Of a stretch of 24,743 nt of DNA, positions 1 through 9,434 are shown piece after piece. Position 1 is the first letter of the stretch, and every line of letters begins with the position of its first letter. Both the position numbers and the translations under genes were made by a program. The stretch spans positions 1-24,743 of the forward strand of contig JAOXYB010063612.1 in the NCBI GenBank assembly GCA_028565635.1, written 5' to 3'. The notes beneath the pieces are model-generated. The model made no database searches and was not told where the DNA came from. It was given only the letters and a program-made list of their open reading frames with translations. The DNA is from Phoronis ovalis (taxonomy: Eukaryota; Phoronida; Phoronidae).

Positions 1-15
1 GTGTGGACGGAAAAT

Positions 16-53
16 GAAGCGCTTTATTATAGAGCGCTTTATTATGAAGCGCT
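16..53. repeat. 15-bp tandem repeat, about 2.5 copies
   Basis: Units at 16-30 and 31-45 (GAAGCGCTTTATTAT and AGAGCGCTTTATTAT) differ at two positions. A partial third unit starts at 46. Each unit contains the palindrome AGCGCT (18-23, 33-38, 48-53). It is a simple direct repeat at the window edge, and the array may begin outside the window. Confidence 0.75.
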
Positions 54-375
54 CCAAGTGTAAGTGTGAATGGAGCTGTTAACTGAGCAGCAAAAGTTTC
101 CAAGGTTGTAATTACGCCATACACAATTTTTTTTTTGGTTGCATAGCATAGGGGGGTATTTTTGACCCAACAGACAGCTTGGAATTTAGATTTATTGCAT
201 AGTAACACAACAATGGCACTCTGAATATATCCCTTGTATAACACTTCCACACATTTAGACATGGACCAAATGATAAACATGGAAGACAAATAAATGAGGC
301 GAAGAAAACAAACATTTTATCATATAGTATAAAAATTTGACAGAAGAGATCATATCAAAATTAAAGCAAAATAAT

Positions 376-450
376 CAACAGTAGAGATACCAAACTGGGC
401 AAATTGGCTAACAGTCGAAATACCAAAATTGCCAACAGTAGAGATAGCTA
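376..450. repeat. degenerate tandem repeat (AACAGTAGAGATA-type)
   Basis: Three related blocks start at about 376, 408 and 433 and share the core AACAGT(A/C)GA(G/A)ATA. The first two continue with CCAAA. Spacing is uneven (about 32 and 25 bp), so this is an old, diverged tandem repeat. No function is suggested. Confidence 0.4.
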
Positions 451-2022
451 GGACCAAAGAGAAACTATCCTTTCGAGCAGAAATTCACCCATATCACTTT
501 GATCGAGATGATCTCCCCAGGGAATATCTAGAATGCTCCCTAAATCAACAATAAACCACAAATGAAACCTAAACTGCTATAGACATAGCTAGAACTTACT
601 ACTGGCAATATCCAAATGTAGTTAACAGTTACCCTGAAATGTTTTGTTATGGCCAAAGTCAAATAGTGTACCATCAAATATGCTACATAGTATGTAAAGT
701 TTAGATTATAAAATCAGTAAATTGCTATAAATAATACATGCTAAAATACACATCACAGCTGTCAATTCTCGGTTTTCTAAATCATTTCAAATCAATTGAC
801 CAAAATTACCCAATTTCCTGGTCAACAATGATACTGCATTGGCAAACATGATACATTCATCCTTGGTTCTTGTTAAATATTAACAATGCCACTAGGTAAT
901 ACTGCTTAATAAGACACAAATTAGGTAAAGTAAAATATTACAAAACTAAAACATCACAAAGTATATATCACTGAGAATACTATAGAAGTATAGCTAACAG
1001 GTGATTTCTAGCATCCATTAAACAAAGATGGTCTAGACAAGACTAAATCTGACAAAGACAGTTCTTTAAATTGCTTGTCAAAACAGTACTAAAACATGTA
1101 GAAACTTGCATGATTCATAGTGAATAAATAACATGAAACATGGACAGAAAGTGTAAAAGAACCATATATAATAAATCCTAAAAGTTATTGTAATATTGCG
1201 AAAAATAAAATCACTAACCTGAGATGTCATTTTATAGTACTATTCATAAACTCCTCAATGAAGATAAACATCCAGGGTTTTAACTTGAAAGTAAATTAGC
1301 ACCACAAAGAATTTACAATATAAATACCATAGATATTAGCACCATTGGTGTGAATTATTTAAAGAAATTGTCCTGTCTATTCACTACAACAACTTGATCT
1401 TCTGAGCTTTATGTTAAAAGAAACACACTGGGTTAGGACACAGGGAACCGTGGGAAACTACATTTGCATCTGAGTGGCTAAGGAACAATAGTACTTGGCC
1501 GATCAAATTACTAACAACACTCCCTATAAGCTTGTGTCAGTAACTGCAAAATCTATTATCACTTGCTTAAACTAACAAGACCAGAAATTTGAGAGTCTGG
1601 CAAAAATTAGAACAATATTGAATTCTACACTTTTTGACCTCTTGACATAATTTTGCTAAATTTAAATAAATTGACAGCTAGATTTAACCAAGTTTAACAC
1701 CGTGGGAAACGGGGGGTGGGTATTTCATTTGGCACAGTCCAGACTTGTGAACAAAAGATTATTGGTATATTCCTTATATGGAGAACAGGTGTTCCCAGGC
1801 TATTTTTATGAATAAAGATAATGACACTCCCGCTTAAAATGCAACACTGATAAGTCGCAATACATCACTTTCCTCAACAAGTGGCTAACCACTTCAGATA
1901 ACCGACGGCAGCTCTTTCATTAACGCGAGATTTAAAACTAAGCGTTATAAACTTTAATATTCAAGTTTGCTAAGAATGCGGGAGGGATTGTTCTTCAACT
2001 ATTTGAAAATAAGAATGTTTAC

Positions 2023-2059
2023 CTGTTAGTTTATAGATCCAAGTGACGGCTCCCTCAAA
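2023..2059 (-). other. candidate 37-nt exon of a leftward gene
   Basis: On the minus strand this block has a good polypyrimidine acceptor (CTTTCTTTTCAG) upstream and a GTAAAC donor downstream. Only one frame is open; it gives FEGAVTWIYKLT and leaves one base (phase 1). It lies about 350 bp from the MINDY promoter-like region and could be an early exon of a divergently transcribed gene. I found no partner exon with a matching phase, and the peptide is not one I recognise, so it may be a 5' UTR exon or chance. Confidence 0.25.
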
Positions 2060-2340
2060 CTGAAAAGAAAGGAGAAGTAATTTAAAGTAATCTTATAATT
2101 TACGACCTTGACCGGTGGGTATGGTCAAATACTACTATTAGAAGGGTTCAATTGGTGCATGGGTGCTTGCACTCCGAAAAAAACTTTTTATGTGTCCTAT
2201 TCTCATACACTTTCCAGTCACATTTAGCCTATTGATTGCACACACAGCGGAGCACAGATAATTTCAGCAAACACTTTAGCATGAACTCAAAACGAAGTAA
2301 AAAAGTCCCGGGAAGTACCTCGCAAAATCGCTAAAAAGTT

Positions 2341-2417
2341 CCAAAATGGTGGTCTGAATCGAGGATGTTTTGATCTCGTATGCTCCCGCGAGATATATAT
2401 TTCCCCACAATGGCGGC
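2341..2417 (+). promoter_or_regulatory. TATA-less core-promoter-like region of the MINDY gene
   Basis: This is the most GC- and CpG-rich stretch upstream of the first coding exon. It contains TCCCGCGAGA at 2384-2393, close to the TCTCGCGAGA element of many housekeeping promoters. It also contains ACAATGGCGGC at 2407-2417, matching the YY1-type motif (AANATGGCGGC) that sits at or just downstream of start sites in TATA-less animal promoters. ATATATATTT at 2393-2402 lies between them but is not a good TATA box in this setting. The motifs are seen directly; promoter function is inferred from their position 66-100 bp ahead of the coding start. Confidence 0.45.
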
Positions 2418-2427
2418 AGAAGTTTGA
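2410..2427 (+). promoter_or_regulatory. 5-codon upstream ORF before the MINDY start
   Basis: ATGGCGGCAGAAGTTTGA encodes MAAEV and stops 55 bp before the main ATG at 2483. Its context (ACAATGG, A at -3 and G at +4) is at least as strong as that of the main start, so if transcription begins upstream it should capture many scanning ribosomes. The same bases form the YY1-like motif, so the ATG may instead lie upstream of or at the transcription start and not be translated. Confidence 0.45.
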
Positions 2428-2482
2428 GTGACAAATCGTAAAAATATTGTATTTGGAGAATTTGCTAAAACGGGTAGACGAA

Positions 2483-5400
2483 ATGGATGAAAAGGAACAT
2501 TTCAAAAATGAAGCACCTTTAAACACTCAGAGTTCGACTGACCCTGGGAAAAGAATTGAACATTCGGAGCCAAACCCCGAAAATATGGATGCCTCTTCAA
2601 CAAATTCATCAGCTGAACAAAGTTCGGTATTGCCGAATGTTACTGCTGCAGGTACAAATGTTACCGAGGTCTCTGAGACAGAAAATGTATCTAAAAATAC
2701 AGAAAAAATGATAAGTGAAGAATCAGAAAGTAATGGATTAGACAACCAGAATCAAACTAAAACAGGAAACAATGCAGAATCATCCGAAACCGTGACACTG
2801 ACAGATCAGCAACAAATTGCGAATGAAGCTATAGTAGGAGCTCATTCCGAGAAACGTATAGAGGCCGAAAAAATTACTGCTCAGGCTCCATGGGATGATT
2901 ATAAGCCTAGTGCTGCGGTATCTTCTGTGTTAAAGGGTAAAATAACATTGTAAATTCTCAACCTCAATACTATATTTATTATATATGCCATGGCCAAATA
3001 CATGACAATACTTGATCCTGGATGGAAACCCTTACTGTGGTAGTCCAATTCTTTTCTTCAAAGATTTTGTATTTATCCACACCCTAAACCTAGGGAATAT
3101 GGTGCAGCTTAGCACAAAAACAGTAGTGGAACATCTAAACACAAAATCTATTGAAGACAGGAATTGGAATGCTATTAGTATTAATGCAAATATATAGAAG
3201 TTGGAGTAGAGCACTAAGTCTACACATATCATCTTAGAAGATATTGAGAAGATCTAATATACTTACCAGGTTGAATGGATATGATTGAATGGTCTACTTC
3301 TCCTATTTATTTACTTAGATTTACTGTTTCTAGACACTCAAGAAGAATACAGAATATGGCAACCTACGGTTTGCCCTTTAGGATCATTGTTGTACTACTA
3401 AAAATTTTAGGGACATACTTTTTGTATCAAATGATCAACAGTATGAAACTTCAACAGCTAGGCATCTGCTGTAGGGTCATCTATATAGGACTCTTGTATC
3501 CATGTATTTATAAACCGAAAGTTTTTTCTAAATATTTTGGGATGGCTTTTTTTGTTTTAAGTGCACACAATGTGTGTTTTGAAATTGATATTTGATAATA
3601 GGACTGACCATATGGCTTGCCATAGTCTGCCGCAAGTGGGCCATGTATCCATGAGTATACAGATAAAGTATGCAAAGTAGTACATACCATCAGGTCCAAA
3701 GTAGTACCTACTATCAGGTCCAAAGTGGTACATACTATCAGGTCCAAAGTAGTACATACTATCAGGTCAAAATGTTTGTTTATTATAGCGAATACTAATA
3801 TTCAGTGATTTGAAGTACATATGAGAGAAATACACACTTAGTGTCCATTCCATAAGCAAGAGTGGTCAAAAGGTGATCATTTGATAGGAAGGCACTGTAA
3901 TAACCTCTACAAAATCATAAATATGTCAAACAAACAGGTGGTGAAACTAGTTTCTGGAAGTGTACCAGGAAATGCTTTAGTACCAATCTAGTTTTGTTTT
4001 ACCTGTTATATAAATTAATGTTGACAACTTAAATAACCACATTTTAACAGTTCATTATTCTTGTACTGTAGAAGTCAAAACAGAAGATGCACAGACAGAA
4101 CAAGATACAACAAGTAAAACAAAATCTAACAGAGAGACAATTGCTGAACAAGATGGTGCTTGTGCTAGACCAGACTATAGAAGTGAACTTTTGTCTCCTG
4201 TTGCAGCAGCAAATGCAATGACACAAGGTGCTGGTTCTGATGATAAAGTCCCTGTACAAAGTGTTTATCATATAAAATGGATTCGATTTAATAACAAACC
4301 CATGCCTATAGTAACTCAAAATGAAAATGGACCATGTCCCCTTATTGCACTTATGAATGCGTTATTTTTAAGTGAAAAAATACATTTGCCTTCTGTCATG
4401 GAAATGGTAACATCTGGTCAGCTTATGGAGTATTTAGGAGACTACATTTTTGAACATGCCCCAAAGGTAAAGTAGTGCATAATTGTTGTTGCATTATTTT
4501 TCTGATTCATACTGTATAAAGAAAATTTCATATATACACTGCCTGCTTTCTTGATAGTTCTTTTTTTCAAACTCAATGGCTTATTGAACTTAGTGCTCTA
4601 AAAGTTGTGCTGGTTGAAAAAGTTGCTATGATTGAATGATACCATGTTATATTCAATTTAAGGTTTTGCCACTAACCATGCTTGTCATAAGCAAAGCCAA
4701 GTGGCCATTGTAAGATTGCGTTATATAACATAGTTGTCAAGTCTCCTGTTGGAACTGAGGGAACTTGTTTTTTAGATCTTTTTCCACCTTTGTCTTCAAT
4801 AGAAAATTGTCATAAAATAATAATTTTACCAAAGAAATTCAGAATTTTATACCTTTCTACACCAAAGTATCATTTTTATACTGGACATACATAAAATTGT
4901 CCTGGTAGTTAGTAAGGCATGTTTGGAACCTGTATGTAAAAGAGAGGAATTTTCTTTCTAAAGGGATGTCTACAACATTTCATCCATCTAAGAGCAAGTA
5001 ATTTTGGGGTTTTGAAATCTTTACTAGTACAGTTGCTCCACAACTGTGACCATTATAATGTACATAACAGCTTTTTATAGAGTTGCTTGTTAATTTCTTG
5101 TAGGATATTTCAGAAGATGCTCAATTAAATTATGAACAGAATATGCATGATGCCATGGCTGTGTTCCACAAGCTACAAACAGGCCTTGATGTTAATGTGA
5201 GCTTTACTGGGTAAGAGCTCTTGCTGGGAACATAGGAAAGCTAAAGAAAATTTGATCCCAGTCAAATAATAATTTTATATTATATACTTGAGCAGTGACA
5301 AAATTGCTGTAGAACTTACTGTAAAGCTAGCAGCAGCAGTGTTGTACACAACCGCATTACATTTGCCTTGGACTGTTTGTAATACTTCCATCTATATGTT

Positions 5401-6935
5401 ACACTGGGGCTTTACACCACACAATGTTTACAGTAAGGTACAGTACACAGTTACAGTATGAGTAACTGTCATGATGATATACAATATTACATATAAAACT
5501 AGAATCAGATCAAATCCCAATTACTGTATTAGAGCATTACAGCTGAATGTCAGACTAAATGTCAGTAATTACCTGACCTTTTGAGCATTTGTAAGAAGCA
5601 TGCTTAGTGTCCTGTAATAAAACTATCAGTATGTTTATCATGTTGCAGTGTTGGTGATTTTGAATATACCTCAGAGTGTATTGTCTTTGATTTATTGCGT
5701 CTCCGTCTTTATCACGGCTGGTTGGTGGACCCTCAAGATCACAACACCGTAGCAGCTGTTGGCAACTGCAGCTATAATCAACTAGTAGAGAAAATCATCG
5801 CTCAAAAGTCTTCAGATAAGCAGGAGCTCATTACAGAAGGTTCAGTTAAAAATGACATCATTTTTTTATTGATGTATGCAAAAGTTGCTAACACAGAGCT
5901 TATGTAGCTCTTGTTTGGTTTGTTGCAGATAATTCAGTAAACTTGAGGAGACCATCTACTAGCACGAATGTGGTTACCAGTTTTGGCAGTGGTTAAATTC
6001 ATTATACCCAGCACAACAGATTGATAGCTTTCGGAAGGGAAATTCAGTTTGCATTAATTTTATGTAAATAATTCCAGTATCTGCTGTTTTTAGTATTTTG
6101 AGCATTATGCGACATCACGCTATAACACCCAAAAGACACTGGATTTAAATCATATACCCAGTAATCAAAAGCCACTGGTAGGTTGGACGTTTCATAGTAT
6201 CACAAATTATTGGATAAAATGCCAATAAGCCATTCGTAGCAGCTGAATTGGTAGATTTAAATTTCGCCCCTTTTTAATGACAAATTCTGCTTTTGGTTGT
6301 ACAAGAAACCACATATAAAAGACAGACAGTAAATTTATTTTTGTCAGTCAAAATTAATGAAACCACAGTGCCTTATCATTGCAATTTGCCTTAACATGCT
6401 ACTTACATAGGGACTGTGTCAAAAGTTTAATGTTCTTGGTTAACTTAATTAACAGTTGACCCCCCTCTCCCTACTAACTTAATATACTAAATGTTGAAAT
6501 CGTGGGGGCCAATGTCAACATTTTATGAATCAGATATAAAGTACACTATAAGACATTCAGACATTATTAAGCATGCTTTGTGCATCAGATGTTAAACAAA
6601 AGTGGGTTCAGACCCCCGTAAACGAACAGAATTAAGTTAAAAAGACTTTGATTTTTTGACACGGTCCCTTACCAAGCTATTTATTGCATATTACACAATT
6701 GACACAGCAACAAAGTGGCATATTATGCATATGGTATGCAACTGGTTTTCTTTTCTTTTTGTGTAATTCTGATGATTTAAATGTTCTTGTAGCATTGACA
6801 GCTGAAGCCTTTCTAGAAAGTTCCATGTCACAACTGACATATCATGGACTCAGTGAGTTGAACTCTGTGTTACAAGAAAATGAAATGTGCGTCTTCTTCC
6901 GCAACAATCATTTCAGCACAGTATATAAGCATAAT
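2483..6935 (+). CDS. MINDY2: MINDY-1/2 family Lys48-chain deubiquitinase, 3' end not found
   Basis: Five exons with matching phases: 2483-2936, 4072-4466, 5104-5210, 5649-5839 and 6793-6935, giving 430 residues. The first 170 or so residues are Ser/Thr/Glu/Asn-rich and look disordered, as in MINDY-2. The catalytic domain begins near YHIKWI. The loop TQNENGPCPL holds Gln234 and the nucleophile Cys240, and VFFRNNHFST holds His422. The Cys-His spacing of 182 residues equals that of human MINDY-1 (C137/H319, from memory), as does the Gln at Cys-6. Other family signatures are QTGLDVNV, YHGWLVDP, SYNQLVEKII and QLTYHGL. The family cleaves Lys48-linked ubiquitin chains. Wording such as LNYEQNM and QLMEYLGDY looks closer to MINDY-2 than MINDY-1. 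The start is the first in-frame ATG. The exon 4 donor (GTTCAG) is weak but restores the conserved ITEA-LTAEAFLE junction. Reading through the exon 5 donor instead stops at 7044-7046 with no family similarity. The family's final catalytic strands and ubiquitin-binding tail are missing. Confidence 0.9.
3673..3768. repeat. 24-bp tandem repeat, four full units
   Basis: Units at 3673-3696, 3697-3720, 3721-3744 and 3745-3768 are all exactly 24 bp and differ from each other at only one to three positions. Each begins CAAAGTAGTA or CAAAGTGGTA and ends ATCAGGTC. The array lies in the first intron of the MINDY gene. The unit is a multiple of three and is open on the minus strand, but there are no signs of a gene. 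It is a minisatellite and probably varies in copy number. Confidence 0.9.
6409..6669. mobile_element. MITE-like element with terminal inverted repeats
   Basis: The left end reads AGGGACTGTGTCAAAA and the right end reads, on the opposite strand, AGGGACCGTGTCAAAA: 15 of 16 identical. Further in, the arms match again at TTAACTTAATT. The element is 261 bp and has no coding capacity. It sits in MINDY intron 4 (5840-6792), about 120 bp before exon 5. Flanking bases give no clear target duplication. The size and structure fit a non-autonomous DNA transposon, but the superfamily cannot be assigned from one copy. Confidence 0.65.
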
Positions 6936-7046
6936 GTAAGTAACTCTTTTTTATTTAGTAGTAATATCCTGTACACAACAGGAGACATTACTGTGCAAGG
7001 TGTATTAACGAACAACACAATAAATAATAGATTTTACTGGACATGA

Positions 7047-9273
7047 GGTGTCAGCTTGTCAGGTGTTCACTTGGTGGGTACCTCCTAAGATGAGGGCTGA
7101 TCATAGATCGATGTCTGGTAATCTAACAAAAGTAACGTACGGTAACTAACATATATTGTATAAGTAGAAAGAAATAATGTAAAGTGCAACCAGCTAAACT
7201 TCAGTAGGTAGGTTGGATCTAAGATATAAGTAAGTTATAAAATTACAAAACATTTTTAATAAATTATAATATACCGTGCCGTTTTAATTCAATTTGTTTA
7301 TTCTAAAGAAAGTTTTAAAATGAACAGTAAGTAATTTTGTGTCTTGATATACTCTATTTTTTCATATATTTTGCAATTAACATAAAAAGATGTTATTTCC
7401 ATATATTACATATTAAAAATAAATATTAATTCAATAAAGGTAATAAATGTCCTGTAAATGCATAATAACAACTACACATCAGGAAGACATAACCAATAAG
7501 ATAATTGTTAGTAGCAGTTGTAAATAAGTATTACAACAGTTCAGAATGTGAGTAAAGAAATAAAATGTATTCATTAAAAATTTGCCAAATAAAATATGTA
7601 ATTCTTTACAAAAAATAGTACTAAATGCAAATAGAAATTAATGCATCTGGAAAAAAACAGCATCAGAGCATATACATACTGAAATATGAAAACTATAACC
7701 TGCCTGTCTTGAACAAGTTCAGATAATTAGTCTAGATTTTCAGTTGATTCGGAATATTATATGCTTTACCTTGTAAAAGCCAAATGTGAAATATTATTGG
7801 TACAGAAGTGTGATTCATTTCTTTATTTTGTTAATTTTAACCTTGTAGTCTTCTATACAGTTCCTACTGACTGGAGTTACTAAAGTCTAGATAAATAGTG
7901 TCGTTACTTAGCAGGATACAGACATTTGACAATGTTTGCTTCTGCTTCTGAAAGTTTGTAAAATATAGTTTTAGCAACTTATGCTATTTATCCTGGATTA
8001 TCCTAATTGATTATGCTACTTTCAATAGTTGTTCATATGTTTCTTAATTTTGAAATCTTAATAAAATCAAAGTTTTACTATAAAAAAAGGAATAGTTTGA
8101 AGCATATATCTGTCGAAAATATGTAAGTTATTGACTGAGTGGTTGTTCGAAAATTTAGTTTTATTTGTTTTTATTTCTTTAGTGTCTTAGACAGGCCTAT
8201 GATACTGAATGAAAAATACTCTCTATGTTTTAAAAACTCTCTAATATAAATTATGTTTTGGTCTATTATGGGTCTGTTTGTTCAGAATACTAATTGAAAT
8301 GGCAGGGAGAAACAAGTAATTTTTGAAGGTGAAATGAACAATATCTGGATCAATTATAAATGCATTTATTCTAGATTAAATAGTAAGAAATATAAAAGTA
8401 CCTCCACCAGCTTAGCAGTTTCTACATAAAAATACAATTGAAACAACCATGGAAGTCAATTAATTGTCAAGATACAAGTGTAAATTTTAATTACCAAGTT
8501 AATAAACACATGTACGGAATACATTTCACTTGTTGTGTCGAGGTCTAACACAAATAAAATATGTTGAATTTTTTAAAAGCATCACAATTCAAAATACACT
8601 GATCTTTAATTTTTCATAAAATGCCTTAAAATAATTACAGTTCTATTTTTAAGACTTTAAATTTTAATATAATTTTTCAAAAATTGATTTTAACTATCAC
8701 AGGGTCACTCTATTTACATTTGGCACAATTGAATTATAACTGGCACAGAATTCTAGACTGATACATTTAAAACTTATAGTGGGCCAGTCACTATTAGTAT
8801 TTATGCAAGTTTGTGACAAAAACAGCATTCTGACATAAAAAAGCAAGTGCACTGTAAAACACACATTTGCAAAAATTCTTCCAAAGTTTTGAATCAGTAT
8901 ACATATTAAAAGTAATTAAAAATTGATATACCAATCTAGGAGCTTTATGCAAACCTATTGTTACAGCCAACATGATTGTCTAATTGTTTAGCATTTAGTC
9001 AAGGTATGGCCTCTTTATCCCTTCTTGAGCCCTTTAAAATAAGTGGGCTGATTATGTAATAAGTCCCTTGAGAGAGAGTAGCTTATAGTCAGCCCTTTGT
9101 GTTGCTAAAGATAAGTTTGTCCTGTGAACAACTTATGCACATTTGAACATTTTTGTTTTGTACTTAAACTCAAGACATATTTGAGACCACTATGTTGCCT
9201 CTCGAGATGAAGTATAAAACAAAAATGTCTACCTAATTATTCGTGTCCTATTTCACCACTTTTCCGCCGCATT
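7047..9273. other. AT-rich intergenic / 3' UTR region between convergent genes
   Basis: The region is strongly A+T-rich with no supported exon on either strand. I looked on the plus strand for the remaining MINDY catalytic strands (a stretch like LVTDQG followed by VVWE) and found none. Plus-strand poly(A) signals occur at 7258-7263 and 7433-7438. For the minus-strand receptor, the nearest canonical signal I noticed reads TTTATT on the plus strand at 8365-8370, so its 3' UTR may be about 0.9 kb or use a variant signal. Confidence 0.6.
7258..7263 (+). terminator. candidate poly(A) signal AATAAA for the MINDY transcript
   Basis: AATAAA lies 320 bp past the last recognised MINDY exon, in U-rich sequence (TTTTTAATAAATTATAAT). 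A second copy is at 7433-7438. In such AT-rich DNA the hexamer is expected often by chance, so assignment rests on position only. Confidence 0.35.
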
Positions 9274-9434
9274 TTACTCAGATTTTGATACATCAGGTTC
9301 TATGTTGACCTCGACTCTTTTCTTATTTGCTATCTTGATAACAAGTATAATGACAAGGATAAACACAGCAAGACCTAGACCTCCGCCCACAGCTCCGCCT
9401 ATGATGATAGCCATATTGTTTGGGTTCTTTCCAT
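9274..9434 (-). other. receptor transmembrane helix and cytoplasmic tail (last exon)
   Basis: The exon encodes a short NPNN linker, then MAIIIGGAVGGGLGLAVF continuing as ILVIILVI, a hydrophobic span of about 25 residues with GGxxGGG spacing. The stop-transfer KIANKKR follows, and the tail ends in SKSE before TAA at 9274-9276. The basic residues after the helix set a type I orientation (N-terminus outside). The 20-residue tail has no visible signalling motif, so signals probably pass through partners or through shedding of the ectodomain. Confidence 0.9.

Larger units (their letters stand above)
1..2340. other. AT-rich noncoding stretch, no supported gene
   Basis: I find no convincing coding region here. 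Open frames are short and have no recognisable protein similarity. The stretch holds a 15-bp tandem repeat at its left end, a degenerate repeat near 376-450, two copies of CGTGGGAA (1449-1456 and 1701-1708), and a possible 37-nt minus-strand exon at 2023-2059. It may be the intronic or 5' part of a gene transcribed leftward out of the window, but that is inference. Confidence 0.5.

Noticed and set aside
112-315. 67-codon minus-strand open frame at the left end
   Set aside because: No recognisable protein, AT-rich surroundings and no splice or start context that supports it.
1227-1283. Minus-strand terminal exon candidate (LKPWMFIFIEEF... stop)
   Set aside because: An acceptor-like AG precedes an 18-codon open stretch, but its phase does not match the 2023-2059 candidate, and the peptide is short and unrecognised.
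2527-2745. Minus-strand open frame over MINDY exon 1
   Set aside because: It is antisense to a Ser/Glu/Thr-rich coding exon, which naturally gives an open complementary frame.
3673-3768. CRISPR-like array
   Set aside because: The units are head-to-tail without spacers and the host is a eukaryote; this is a minisatellite.
7861-7890. Possible last MINDY exon after TTCTATACAG (FLLTGVTKV stop)
   Set aside because: The phase fits, but nine residues cannot supply the missing catalytic strands and show no family signature.
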